This document shows positions 12,176 through 24,600 of a stretch of DNA of 64,000 nucleotides, piece by piece; the first letter of the stretch is position 1, and the number at the start of each line of letters is the position of its first letter. The stretch covers positions 238,157,038 through 238,221,037 of the forward strand of contig JAQMRL010000001.1 in the NCBI GenBank assembly GCA_035578175.1, given 5' to 3'. The position numbers and the translations under genes are program-made. The notes beneath the pieces are model-generated. The model saw only the letters and a program-made list of their open reading frames with translations, was not told the origin of the DNA and ran no database searches. Source of the DNA: Catonia carolina (lineage: Eukaryota > Arthropoda > Insecta > Hemiptera > Achilidae).

Positions 12176-14947
12176 GTTAATGGTAGAAATTAATTAAACT
12201 GTAATAAAAAATATTGGTAGTAGTTTATAAATTTTCCTTCTAATTAATAATTCAACAACAATATCTTGAACATTTTCGACGTTTTCAAATTACTTGAGCG
12301 TTTCCAACGAAAACCATCATAGAAATTGTTAAAATTCCTTGAAACGTCAGTAGGAAACGACAGTGAAGCAGGAAATAAAATTTTAAAACTGACGATAATG
12401 TCAAAGAAGGCTTCATGATCATCTTAATTACTCGGCTCTAATCTTTTAGGCAACAACAACAACAACATCGGTTTTGGAAGACTCAAGCGACCATAACATA
12501 CTTGATCTCCCGTACAGATTTGAGTAAAAATACTTAAGTTGAATATCTGTAATCAAGCATTCTTGAATGTGGGGGTGAGATTTACTGAATCAAGCAACTA
12601 CTAATATCATTAGTACTTTTTTTTATAAATTAAGAACAGATTGTAATGTTAAAGTTTCGAAATTAAAAAAAAAACTTTTAATTTAATACTAAAAAAGCCT
12701 ATCGATTCAAATCTACGTTTAAAATGTGTACTATTTGTGTTTACAATTAAAACTTGTGTTATGTCATCATTCCTATAATTTTTATTAATTCATGAATTAG
12801 CAAACTGCTTTAAAAACATTTATTAAGTTAATTTGTGAATATGAACACATAAAACTATTAAAAATTATCAGTTAATTTTAGTATAACGTGCAGGCAGCCT
12901 TACCTTTCCATTTTCTACTCCATTTTTTTGACATGTCATATATTATAATGTATCTATATTACTTTACGTGACAATAAAAATTATTTATTTATTAAAGTTA
13001 CTAATAACCCAACGCCCACAGTATTCAAACAAATTGTTTGAGACTTATGAAAAGTTCGAAAGTTGAGTTAAAAGTCCTTATGAAAGTTTATACATTTTAT
13101 TGAATACTTACACACGATTACATAACATTTTAAACTAATTATTTTTGCAAAGTGTAATTATTTTACAATCAGTTTTAAATAAAATATAACGTTAACAAAA
13201 AATATATATTTATCAGAATGTTCAACACATTATGAACGAAAAAAAACATTCTGTAGTATGTTTAAAAAACTTAACTATGCAAAATTTTTGAAGAATGAAG
13301 AAGATGAAGTTAAATATAACAAGACTAATGATGATTATCAGAACTGATGATTAGTAGCCTAAACATATTTAAAAAATTTGAAATACATCTATACTTCAAC
13401 AATTTTTAGTCTGTGAATATAAGCTATTCCGTTTTCAGTATTTGGGTAATTACGATAATTAAGGATTTTCAGTGCGTTTAACATTTTATGATGTTCCTTC
13501 TATAAAATATATTTTTAAAACGTTATGCAATATATCAGAAGACAATAAAAATCCAACCGTGTTTTTTAAATTAAAGAACTCCCATAAGAAAAAAATGATT
13601 TAATGTAAACTGTACATTGAAATTAGAGTTATACTGAAATGTAAGAGTGATAAAATAATAAACATCTTAAGCGTTAAACAGAAAAATGCGTAAAGAAATC
13701 CTACCTAATCTATTTACTGTCAAGAAAGAAAAACAGCAAGCAAGCAAGAAAAGTAGTCAGGAGAGAAAGAAAATGATGCTATAAGAAGAGCCGTCGTATT
13801 CGAGTATAATTTGCTAACGATTTACGGAGAGTAAATTTTTTTTGTTTCTCACATTAAGGAAATATATGTATTTCGTAAATGAAACAACAATCAAATTAAG
13901 TTAGAAGGTAACTTCAATTAACTTTCTCGTTAAGATGTTTCACTTTTATCGAAAATGTTACCAATTAATAATCGATATCTGGTTACGAGTGTGACGATTC
14001 AAAATCATTGACAGCTGGCTTTGTTTATTTTTAGTTTGAAATAAATGTAAATAGACCCAGCTGGTGAAAAGAATAAAATTTTAATTTAATTGGAAAAGAT
14101 AAAGATAAACAAAGATGGGTTGCTAGGGGCTAGTAGGTTGTAAAGAATATATGTAAAAATGTTTTATTGAGTGGGGCCTGGAGATATGAAAGGGGACAGT
14201 TAATAAAATATATTAATTGAATAAAACCTATATTGATTTGATGTGAATAATGTTTTATTGAAGAAAAATAAGGGACTAGATAATAATAATAATAATAAAA
14301 TCAAACTTGAAAGCTGTTAAACAACCAATAAAGAATATATATATATATATATGATTAAATAAAACCATAAGGAAATAAATGTAAATAATTTGAATATTGA
14401 AAGAAGGTTTTCTTCACGAGTTTATAAGTTTTATTACAAATTTTATATTATTATAATGAAAGAATTGAGAAGCAGTAAGCTAGTAATTATTATTACTAAG
14501 GAATTTTAATAACAAATGTCGATACACGTAATAAAACAGTATGATATTTTTAAATGAAGTGTACTACATACGCGAAACATGGGTGTTGAAAAATTGGATA
14601 AATCATTAGAGGCAATAGACAAGTGAGAATGGGAAGCAAATGCAGATCCTAATCATATTTTTTCAGCTGGACTGAAAAAATATGAATAATAAAGTATTAC
14701 TGAAAAATGGATTCAAAAGAGAACCAATTTTACAGTTAGCTTGAACAAAAGGAAGGAAAACTGTAACGAGCACAAAGTGCGACACGATTTCATCGGGAAT
14801 ATTTCGATGGTAAAATACTGTGTAAGAAAGGAAAAGAAAGTCGGGAAACACAAACTTGAATGGGCCTAAAGAATATGGAACAATGAATAACTAATACATA
14901 AAATGTATTTTTTTTAATTATTTATAAATTACATATTTTGTTTGAAT
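11551..14947. other. AT-rich intergenic with simple repeats
   Basis: (AAT)n at 12138-12174, CAA repeats near 12452-12468, (TAA)n near 14280-14299 and (AT)n near 14337-14352. No coding region or shared repeat identified. Confidence 0.4.
12138..12174. repeat. (AAT)n microsatellite
   Basis: About 12 uninterrupted units of TAA/AAT. Confidence 0.9.
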
Positions 14948-14985
14948 TTTAAGTCACATCAACTGCTGGATCATTAGCGAATATT
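14948..14985 (-). repeat. SINE-1 tail fragment
   Basis: AAGTCACATCAACTGCTGG followed by TCATTAGCGA matches the inverted SINE-1 3' domain. The head is not visible. Confidence 0.5.
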
Positions 14986-15009
14986 ATTATGTACTTATAC
15001 AGTAAAATT

Positions 15010-15392
15010 AGATAGGTAGAGTGTCAAATTATTTACACTCAATCTGTTCGTTGCAGGGCTAAAATAAATAGTTCTGATTCTTATCACATGGTCAGCCAAT
15101 TAAATGAATGAATCATTTAAGAACAGAAGAGGTAGAGGTGTAAAAGACACTAATCAGAGTTATCTCCTCTGAAAGTAATGAATTTTATTATACAGCCAGA
15201 CCCTGTGGTGAATGAAGTGAAGGTGTCATTTGCAGAGTGGAAAATAAGTGCTTTTCAGAGGGCCCGGCATGCTGATAAGTGTACTTTTCTACCCAGTGAG
15301 GAAGGCAACGGTAAACCACCTCACTCCTCGTTTTACTTAGTAAAACCTCTACAGGTTCAAACCAGCCTTTTGGCAGATGACCTAAACAACAA
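15010..15392 (+). mobile_element. Element A copy with target duplication
   Basis: Runs from TAGGTAGAGTGTCAAATT to GATGACCTAAACAACAAC. A 10-bp duplication CAGTAAAATT lies at 15000-15009 and 15393-15402. It has an open frame from ATG 15178 (MNFIIQPDPVVNE...), found in several copies, but copy-to-copy differences in it nearly all change amino acids. I therefore do not call it a gene. Confidence 0.85.
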
Positions 15393-15539
15393 CAGTAAAA
15401 TTGTGTTAAAACGAAGTCGGTTGTAACGAAAATCCAGTAATAACGTATGAAAATAAAAAATTTAGTTGGTTTTATACGTTATTGACACATTTTTGTCAGA
15501 TATACCGAAAATGGAATCCGGATATAACAAACCCTTTTT

Positions 15540-15573
15540 AATATCACCACGACCCCCAGGTTGAGAATCACTG
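15540..15573 (-). repeat. hAT terminal-repeat fragment
   Basis: Reverse complement begins CAGTGATTCTCAACCTGGGG and continues GTCGTGG, the well-known terminal repeat of many hAT MITEs. Only one end is seen. Confidence 0.55.
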
Positions 15574-15577
15574 CTCT

Positions 15578-15620
15578 AGAGGTTCAAACCAGCCTTTCAG
15601 CTGATGACCTAAACAACAGC
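15578..15620 (+). mobile_element. Element A 3' fragment (5'-truncated)
   Basis: GAGGTTCAAACCAGCC through GATGACCTAAACAACAG, the terminal ~40 bp of element A. Consistent with severe 5' truncation. Confidence 0.6.
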
Positions 15621-15805
15621 ATACTTAAATTAAGTATTTAGATTAATATACTCGTTATGCCGGTAATTGAGAGGGCACGTACGGTAAAAGAGTACTACTA
15701 CTTTGATCCCGGCGTATAGGCTCATTCGGTTATAATTTACAACCGGATATACGTAATGAACAAATAATGCCGATCCATTGAATTTCGTTATAACCGAATT
15801 TTAGT

Positions 15806-16544
15806 GTTTTATATAAAAGTTATGAGTTTTTAAGAATTACGATCTTCCTAGATCTTGTCAAGAATCTAATTCGGAACGTTCAGATTTTGTAGTTGGGTAA
15901 TACCTAGCGCTCTAAAACCAAATCGCCACGGATGAGGCTTTTTATAATTTGATTAATGACCGAAACGGTCCACCCTAGGAATTGATAATCGTGGTTAGGG
16001 ATAAAACACACACGCATTCAACCCTAATTTATGTACATTTAAGGATTTAAATTACAGTATCACTTTGTTTCAAAATTAGTAGGTAAAACAAAAACATGTT
16101 ATGATTAAGTATAAATTGGAATTGATGTCACCTACGCACAGCAATTCATTTGTATTAATTACTAAAATAAATCATAGTATATGTAGAAGGCTACTTACAA
16201 AACGAATTTGGAATACAACATATTCAGTTAAACTTACCTGAAACAAATGAAACATTAAATTAATTAAATTTTAAAGATAACATCAATTCATCTACTTTAA
16301 TTATAGGTTAATTAATTACAGCTATTTACACCTACACCTAGAACATAACTTTTAGCCGTAGTTGGGTAAATCAATTACCTCCACCTCTTAATTTGATTAA
16401 TATTGCAAAAATAAGGAAATAAATAAAGTTTAATTATTATTGTATCAGTTTCTCCACCAGTATAATGAAATAACGGAATGTATGAAATTTATCTACATTT
16501 AAGTCAAACAATAAGCACAACGGTAGCATCATCATTTAAAAAGA
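15806..16544. other. AT-rich intergenic
   Basis: No recognisable feature. Confidence 0.4.
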
Positions 16545-16705
16545 AGAAGAAAAGATTTAAAGTTGCATCAACTCTTCATGGCCATTAGCGACAACAATGG
16601 GCAATGTTTCTTATCGATTTAATAAGTAATAATTTTCCAAAAATTCAATATCCCAGAAATCCTGGGAATCAAACTCCAAACACTGCACCACTAAATTGGC
16701 CAATT
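16545..16705 (-). repeat. SINE-1 copy (minus strand)
   Basis: In family orientation the head is GGCCAATTTAGTGGTGCAG ... GAGTTTGATTCCCAG, a degenerate tRNA-like A/B-box pair. The 3' domain is GTCGCTAATGGCCATG ... AGTTGATGCAACTTTAAAT. The tail matches the copies at 39468 and 48003, with a more diverged head. Confidence 0.6.
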
Positions 16706-18407
16706 TAAAACTTATTTCATTAAAATTAAAATAAACAACACTTTTACAACAAAAGAATTTAAAAAACATTTTACAACATGAACGTGAAATTTTTAAAGTT
16801 TAGCCTACTTTTAACTACAGAAAACTCCTACTAACAAATTCTGGAAAAACTTAAAAATACTACGAAACGCAAAAAATTCCAAGAAACTACTACGGAAGAC
16901 AGTAGGTACAGAGAAATATGTGCTAAGAAAATTAGATTCATTCATATCCTTGATTTATCGTTACCCTTTAACATAAACTAATTGAATCATTTCTTAATAC
17001 CAATTAAAAATTCAAGGTGTAATTACTACCAAAATGTCTAAATAAAACTATTTAGTTTTAATTATTTAAGTTTCTTTTTACTAAGGCTGATTTCCTGATT
17101 GATTAGAAAATACTGAAAGACTTTTCGTGTTTGTTTACGGTTAGATGCATACAACAGTTTTTAAAACGATTTGCTTGTCGAATTCTTATTATTTAACATT
17201 TATGAGGCTTTCGACCAGCTGATTAGATTAGGATGGCTTGGAATTCTAAAAAAAACTGATTGACAACATTGCGATTTTAATTTTAAAGTAAGTAAATGAA
17301 AAGTTTCTGGTATTTTTACATCAGGTAATATCTTGAGGCCCCACCTCCGATTTCAGTAACAAAAATTTGTAAGAGAAACTTTAAAGAAAACATTTGGTAT
17401 CTTAAACGGCTTTACTATTTGTTAAACATGTGTAATAAATTAATTTACAGAATTTTTGAATCCCGTTAAATTATACCTTTCAACTTAACTTTTTCAAGAG
17501 ATTCCTACTGTCTCTCTCTGTTTTTAAAACTAAAATTAACGGTTTTGAAAATCAACAAGAAAGTTAGGGCGGTTTAGAGTAAATTTATTTTACTTCAAAA
17601 GGAATATTTACATAAAGACAAAAAAATCTAGTAAATAAGATTGCAGGTAGTTTATATGCAACATATGCAGTACTCGAAACATATAGACTAATAAAAAACA
17701 TAATGTTAGAATTTATGAATCATTAAAAATGTAACACGGTAAAGTGAAACATAGGCCAACATTATCATTTATTCAGTTTATTTTTCCACCACTATAGTTA
17801 AAACATAAAACTAACAGTTTACTGGTAGGTTCATTAATATTGAATTTTTCAACTTATTTTCCCTTCAAATAAACTTCTACAATACACTTAAGCTGTATTA
17901 TTCTTTTTATTTTTTTGTAAAGTTAACGGAACATTCATTATTTTAGTTATGTAAATACCTAGTCGACTAATTAACATGTCAAAGCGACCGTTCACGTTAA
18001 ATAATTATCTACCAGTTCAATACATATCTACTATCCAGCAGGTAAAAATTGTTTAAAATATGAATAAAGATAAAAATGGTTAACGTCATTTTACTTCAGA
18101 AAAGTGTGCCATATTGTAATAAAATATGCACTACATTTTTACTAAAGCGTCACGTTTATCTTTTATTCTTTTTAAAGACATACAATATTCTTAATAGGTG
18201 GTCTTAAAAACGATAATATTAGAAAGTGTTTAACAAATTAAAAAAAAGTATTAAACTTGTTTTTCAAACAAACATCAAAGAAAACTGAAACTTTTAAAAA
18301 CCACTAGTTGGTCGAAATTTAAATAACTTAAAATATTATTTCTAATTATTACGAATTGAATGGTAAATTACATTATCTTCGAATTTATTAAAAGATAAGA
18401 TCCACCA
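16706..18407. other. AT-rich intergenic
   Basis: No ORF, RNA gene or shared repeat recognised. Confidence 0.4.
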
Positions 18408-18722
18408 GGTTGGGCTAGAGATAGAGTCGCCGGCGCAAGTCAGCTATTTAACAGTGATTTTCAGACGAAGGTTCCTGGTTCAAATCCTACTTAACGTAGT
18501 TACTTTTATACGGATTTGAATACTAGACAGTTTGTTACCGGTGTACTTTGATGGTTGGGGTTCAATTAACTATATTCTCTCAGGGAATGGTCGGCCTGGG
18601 TCTGTACAAGACTACACCTCGTTTAAACGTCATACACATCATCCTCATCTCATTGGGTCATGGGGTTGCTAATTGTTCTGAATTGAACAGATTGCAACGC
18701 ACACAAATTAGGGATAAAAAAA
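18408..18722 (+). repeat. SINE-2, near full length
   Basis: The best copy of the family. A tRNA-like head begins near GGTTGGGCTAGAGATAGAG (A-box region) and has GGTTCAAATCC (B box, about 18477-18487) some 65 bp further on. The shared body and an A-rich end near 18715-18722 follow. The head order matches RNA polymerase III internal promoters. The last ~85 bp are included in the tandem duplication starting at 18638. Confidence 0.8.
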
Positions 18723-20315
18723 ATTATTACAGATTCAGTGGTTAATTACATTATATTCCAATCTATTAAGGGGAGTTCATACCACGTATCTCACCAATGT
18801 TAAATTTGCAGACTTTGAGACCCATTATCTCAGTAACTATTAATATTTGAAAGCTATAAATTTGAGGGATTATTTATTAATACAAGAAGATGCTACTGAT
18901 CCTCACACATTAAAATAACGCAACTTTTAAAAACGTTATAAATATTTTTTTGATGGGGACAATTTTTTTTTCATAAAATCTCACATGTACAGTGCTGAAT
19001 GAGGATCAACAGTACCACTATAACCTACTGAAGACACAGTAAAAAATTCATTCATTTATGTTTAGTGGTTTCTGACAAAATGGGTCTTTTGTAAGAAATT
19101 AAATGTTTACAAATGAAACTAAATAATATTCAGACATGTTGTTGTTGTTTAGGTCATCAGCCAAAAGGCTGGTTTGAACCTGTAGAGGTTTTACTAAGTA
19201 AAACGAGGAGTGAGGTGGTTTACCATTGCCTTCCTCACTGAGTGGAAAAGTATGCTTATCAGCATGCCGGGCCCTCTGAAAAGCACATATTTTCCGCTCT
19301 GTAAATGACACCTTCATTTCATTCATCACAGGGTCTGGCTGTATAATGAAATTCATTACTTTCAGAAGAGGTAACTCTGATTAGTGTCTTTTACACCTCT
19401 ACCTCTTCTGTTCTTAAATGATTCAGTCATTTAATTGGCTGGACATGTGAAAAGAAACAGAACTATTTATTTTAGCCCAGCAACGAACAGATTGAGTGTA
19501 AATAATTTGACACTCCACCTGTCTGTTATGGGCAGATTCAGACATAATAAACACAAAATAACATCCGAAAAAAATAAATTTTTCCCCTTTCAACCACTAT
19601 ACAAAATCAATATTATAACATACAACTGTCAAAACATAACCTACAAATCCAATAGAAAACAAGGAAAAAATGACGTCTTCCTCATTTTCAGACATAAATA
19701 ACTGTGTCTGAAAATTTCACTGTCCAAAATTCCGAATCTCCAGACCTACTGTAAAAAATATATTTAAAATATATTATGAGATCATATGCATATAAATTAT
19801 ATAACAAATTAAACAGAGAATTCCAAATTTTAATATTCGATAAAAACAAAACTTTTATTATGGAATCGAATTTTCGGTATGAACTCCCCTTAAACGACAA
19901 AGTTTCTGGAAAATTAATTGTTAACTGGCTGTCACAAATACAGAGATACAAATAAATAAATAAAATTAGTAAAGTGTTAAAATAATTTCCTATTGCAGTA
20001 ATCTCTCTCTTAACCGATCTTTCTATTAACCCTTTCAATCCCAAATTTTTTAACTATGCACAAACAAATAAGTGTACATTGTTTCATACACTTTACTGAC
20101 ATTTAAGTACAATAAAATCACTTTTAGACCCTTTTTGATGGCGTGACAAAAAAGTGTGACACATACGTCACATTGGGCTTGATTGGTATCAAAGTTCCCA
20201 ACAATATGACTAAGTAAAATCATGTGCAGGCTTCCTAAATAATATTCTCTTGCTTAGATTTGTAGCAAAAAAACTAAATATGATTTTAATACCAAAGCAT
20301 TATTTAAGACTTAAA
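18638..20315. repeat. Tandem duplication, copy 1 (holds element A)
   Basis: Matches 20356-21627 with roughly a dozen differences over about 1.27 kb, once the 408 bp of A plus one target duplication are removed. It begins inside SINE-2 (ATCATCCTCATC). Beyond the SINE end its content is AT-rich and unrecognised. Confidence 0.9.
19138..19535 (-). mobile_element. Element A reference copy (398 bp)
   Basis: Exactly bounded. ATTCAGACAT occurs at 19128-19137 and 19536-19545, while the duplicated segment has it once (20846-20855) with no insert. It starts with (GTT)4 and ends CTGTTATGGGCAG, so in family orientation the element runs from CTGCCCATAACAGACAG to an (AAC)n tail. This fixes both ends and shows that no inverted or long terminal repeats exist. 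Confidence 0.93.
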
Positions 20316-20358
20316 ATAAATATTTTTTTGATGGGGACAATTTTTTTTTCATAAAATC
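20316..20358. repeat. Duplication junction patch
   Basis: ATTTTTTTGATGGGGACAA and flanking bases match 18943-18982 and 20657-20697. This internal block of the unit was inserted between the two tandem copies. Short microhomology (ATC, TTAAAA) occurs at the joins. Confidence 0.8.
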
Positions 20359-21627
20359 ATCCTCATCTCATTGGGTCATGGGGTTGCTAATTGTTCTGAA
20401 TTGAACAGATTGCAACGCACACAAATTAGGGATAAAAAAAATTATTACAGATTCAGTGGTTAATTACATTATATTCCAATCTATTAAGGGGAGTTCATAC
20501 CACGTATCTCACCAATGTTAAATTAGCAGACTTTGAGACCCATTATCTCAGTAACTATTAATATTTGAAAGCTATAAATTTGAGTGATTATTTATTAATA
20601 CAAGAAGATGCTACTGATCCGCAGACATTAAAATAACGCAACTTTTAAAAACGTTATGAATATTTTTTTGATGGGGACAATTTTTTTTTCATAAAATCTC
20701 ACATGTACAGTGCTGAATGAGGATCAACAGTACCACTATAACCTACTGAAGACACAGTAAAAAATTCATTCATTTATGTTTAGTGGTTTCTGACAAAATG
20801 GGTCTTTTGTAAGAAATTAAATGTTTACAAATGAAACTAAATAATATTCAGACATAATAAACACAAAATAACATCCGAAAAAAATAAATTTTTCCCCTTT
20901 CAACCACTATACAAAATCAATATTATAACATACAACTGTCAAAACATAACCTACAAATCCAATAGAAAACAAGGAAAAAATGACGTCTTCCTCATTTTCA
21001 GACATAAATAACTATGTCTGAAAATTTCACTGTCCAAAATTCCGAATCTCCAGACCTACTGTAAAAAATATATTTAAAATATATTATGAGATCATATGCA
21101 TATAAATTATATAACAAATTAAACAGAGAATTCCAAATTTTAATATTCGATAAAAACAAAACTTTTATTATGGAATCGAATTTTCGGTATGAACTCCCCT
21201 TAAACGATTAAGTTTCTGGAAAATTAATTGTTAACTGGCTGTCACAAATACAGAGATACAAATAAATAAATAAAATCAGTAAAGTGTTAAAATAATTTCC
21301 TATTGCAGTAATCTCTCTCTCAACCGATCTTTCTATTAACCCTTTCAATCCCAAATTTTTTAACTATGCACAAACAAATAAGTGTACATTGTTTCATACA
21401 CTTTACTGACATTTAAGTACAATAAAATCACTTTTAGACCCTTTTTGATGGCGTGACAAAAAAGTGTGACACATACGTCACATTGGGCTTGATTGGTATC
21501 AAAGTTCCCAACAATATGACTAAGTAAAATCATGTGCAGGCTTCCTAAATAATATTCTCTTGCTTAGATTTGTAGCAAAAAAAAAACTAAATATGATTTT
21601 AATACCAAAGCATTATTTAAGACTTAA
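20356..21627. repeat. Tandem duplication, copy 2 (empty site)
   Basis: Same order as copy 1 without element A. It includes the last ~85 bp of SINE-2 at its left edge. It supplies the pre-insertion allele of the A target. Confidence 0.9.
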
Positions 21628-24600
21628 AAAATGTTATAATTCAAAAATATTGGTAAAATGAACAAAGTCACTATTTACAGCCTAAAAAATATACTTGTAT
21701 GTACATTCAACATACTCGAAGAAATGCTACTCTATTTTAGTAAATGAGCAAGAATATTTAAAACTAAAATTAACTTTAAAAATAAACTAATGGTCGTGTT
21801 CATGGCGTAGTGGTCAGCATCTTACACTGCAAAGTGGAGGTCTCAGGTTAGGGTACAGAAAGTTATTACATTTCACATCCAGCGCTCTTTAATCAAAAGT
21901 AGTCGCTAACAATTAAACTTTTTATGTTTGTTATTTCACTCCAATGTGACTTCTATGCCACACTGGGTAAGAAAGGTTTAACCGATAGTTCTCCAATAAA
22001 CGATTTTGTTTTTTTTTAGTCGCATTAATTGGTTAAGTAATTAAGGAATGCCGGACTTCGGGATTACAATTATCCGATAAGCAACTGAACTATGGTGGCA
22101 GGCAGATAATTTTTCTACAACAGCACGAACTAGAAACAGCTCAGCGATACGCTGAACACCACTCAACTTCAACTCCAGCTGATATTCTGAATCTGAAAAC
22201 ATAGCGGGACTATGCAGGTGACAAAAGCATGAATAACATTAAAAAAAAGAAAATGGCAGATTTTTCTTGTAGCTGCTCAAATATTTCATACTGTACATAA
22301 CAATACATTTTTAGCTTTCTAGTACTACAACTAATACACATAAAATGAGTTTGTAGTTTTTTAATACGTAACGTACTGTACCGTAAAATTTTAATTTATT
22401 ATCGTATCAAACTGGGAAAAGTAAAATTAAGCTTCTTAAGTCATTCATATCTGTTCACATTAAATTGAACAATTAGTAATTACAAAAAGAAAGATAATTT
22501 ACTTGCTCATAATTGAATCAGTTCGTGTAAATATGAGTGTTGTCCTAAAGAAAGGAGACAAACTTTAAATCAACAAACTGACTATTAAAATCTATACCTC
22601 GTGCCTTTTCCATCTTGAAGAGAAAATTTATAGCCAGGAAATTCGGATGATGATATTTTTAACCGATATTTTAGTTATGCGACCGCGACTCGCTCCCATC
22701 CAAGTCGTTTAAAAGAAAGGCCATTGTATATCAAAAGAAAAAAATAAGAAAACAAAAATATTAACTCCTTTTATCCTTATTTTTGGCCAAAGGCTAGTTC
22801 TCATTTCCATTTTTTACTTATTTGAATTGATAAGACTGTTTTCCCAACCCCTATAGTTATGTAAAGCTTGTAGAAGAAAAACAAAACATATTTCCCTAGG
22901 AAATTTGTTATTCGATATCGGAAGAAAATATGAATAGATAAAAAGGAGTACGCCTTCTATCAAAAGAAGTAGACCTCGTAGGACGGATGATTGATAAAAT
23001 ACTATCAGTCCGAGTACAGGATGATGCAAAATTTTACACAAAACTTTTTTCCGTTAAACTGAAAATGGTCAACTTTTGGCAAAATACTTAATGTGTTCCT
23101 CGTAATAAAATAAAAACCCAGTTTAAGTAATAGATCTTTTACTTGACTATCATTTCCTATTAACTTTTTTAAAATTTAAGTAAATTGAAAACAATTTTCA
23201 TGTAAAATTTGCTTGATATAACCCTTTAAGAAAAAGAATTCGTTTCATTATATTCAAATTTTGATCTTCATTAGTAATATAAATGGGCAACCATTTTTAC
23301 ACAAAAAGAGGCGTATAATGGAAAGATCTCCAAAACTTAAGAAGGCGTAGACGAATAATCTGCTAGACTTAAAGATCAATAATTTTATATTTTAGTATTG
23401 TTTTTCAAATTATTCTGACAATATCTAAAGGGAAAGTGTGTTCGAGAATTTCCGAAAAGGACCGAGATTTAAAAAGGTGTTAACGTAAATAATAATAGTT
23501 AGTAATAAATTAAAAATAGGGTTTCTAATAAATAGAAATATAACACACACATGGTATTAGTGTAGATCAGCAACCTAAAGGAATCGGGTATCTATTTAAA
23601 TAAGTGGCTTTTTTATAACCATTCTATTCAGTTATAATGAGCTGTTTACGTTTTGTAAACACTTGTATTTTTATTATTATATAAAAAATCTCTGTCCTTC
23701 TCGTGACTTCCATAGCTTCATCTCTATAAGGAACACGGCGTTTAGAAGTTCAGGTAGTCTTTGATCTGTTAGAAGAGTGCATACTGCGTAGTGCTTGACA
23801 GTTACGTTTGAAGAAGGTCAACGTGCACTGTGTACTGTCTAATGCTTATTTAGTATCGGTTGTAAGTAATATTTAGTTTATTTAATGCGACCAATTTATT
23901 GTAATTAGTAAGTTATTATTTTCAGAAAGTTAATTGTAGTAATATTTTAATTCATTCGTAGATTTAAGTAACATCATTAATTATAATTTATAGTGCTTAA
24001 TAAATATTTGTTTGTGATTTTAAACGATAGTTTGTTAATTATTTAATTTACTCAGATCCCGAAACGGACCTTAGAGATAAGTGTCACATTATAGTTCTTT
24101 GGATTGGGAATAGCATCATAGAATCAGGTGGCTTCATTTTCCTCCGTTTTAGTTTATCTTCTCAAAGTACCAGGTGTTTGGGAATTTCATAGCTCATGTC
24201 CCACATTACATTCGTTACCACTGTTTCAATTTGTGTACTTGGTAATCCATACTTCTTAAAAATTTGACAACCATCCGGTCCCATAACCGTCGGATTATTA
24301 ATATCTGCTGTACATTAAATATAAATGTGACAGGAATCGGAAGAATTATCAAAAATATGATGCACTACATAACTTATATCTCAACAGACCTGATTTTATA
24401 AAATTAAGAGTCCTTGAAACGGATTATTCAACGATAAATCTAAACCATAGCTTATTATCGATAAATGATTTTCTTGATAACTATACGAGAACGTAAAAAC
24501 AAGATAATTTTAAAAGAAAGAATGACAACGTGCATTAAAAATTAATTAAGAAATAGAAAAAAACGAGAACGTAAAAGGCATTAATAATTACAGTAATATT

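Larger units (their letters stand above)
15000..15805. mobile_element. Pogo-like MITE split by element A
   Basis: The right end, read inward, is CACTAAAATTCGGTTATAAC. The left end is CAGTAAAATT at 15000-15009, duplicated at 15393-15402 by the A insertion, and continues to CGGTTGTAACGAAAATCC after about 15 extra bases. TA precedes the left end; the right flank is TT, so the target duplication is decayed. The GGTTATAACGAA core is typical of pogo/Tigger-type ends. No transposase. It also holds a small hAT-end fragment and an A 3' fragment. Confidence 0.6.

Noticed and set aside
19688..20044. 118-codon minus-strand ORF in the duplicated segment
   Set aside because: The second copy has frame-neutral but also replacement changes, no domain is visible, and composition is AT-driven.
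23640..24060. Possible solo LTR (AATAAA near the end, CCCGAAACGG just after)
   Set aside because: No second copy, no TG...CA ends with flanking duplication, and the primer-binding match is too weak.
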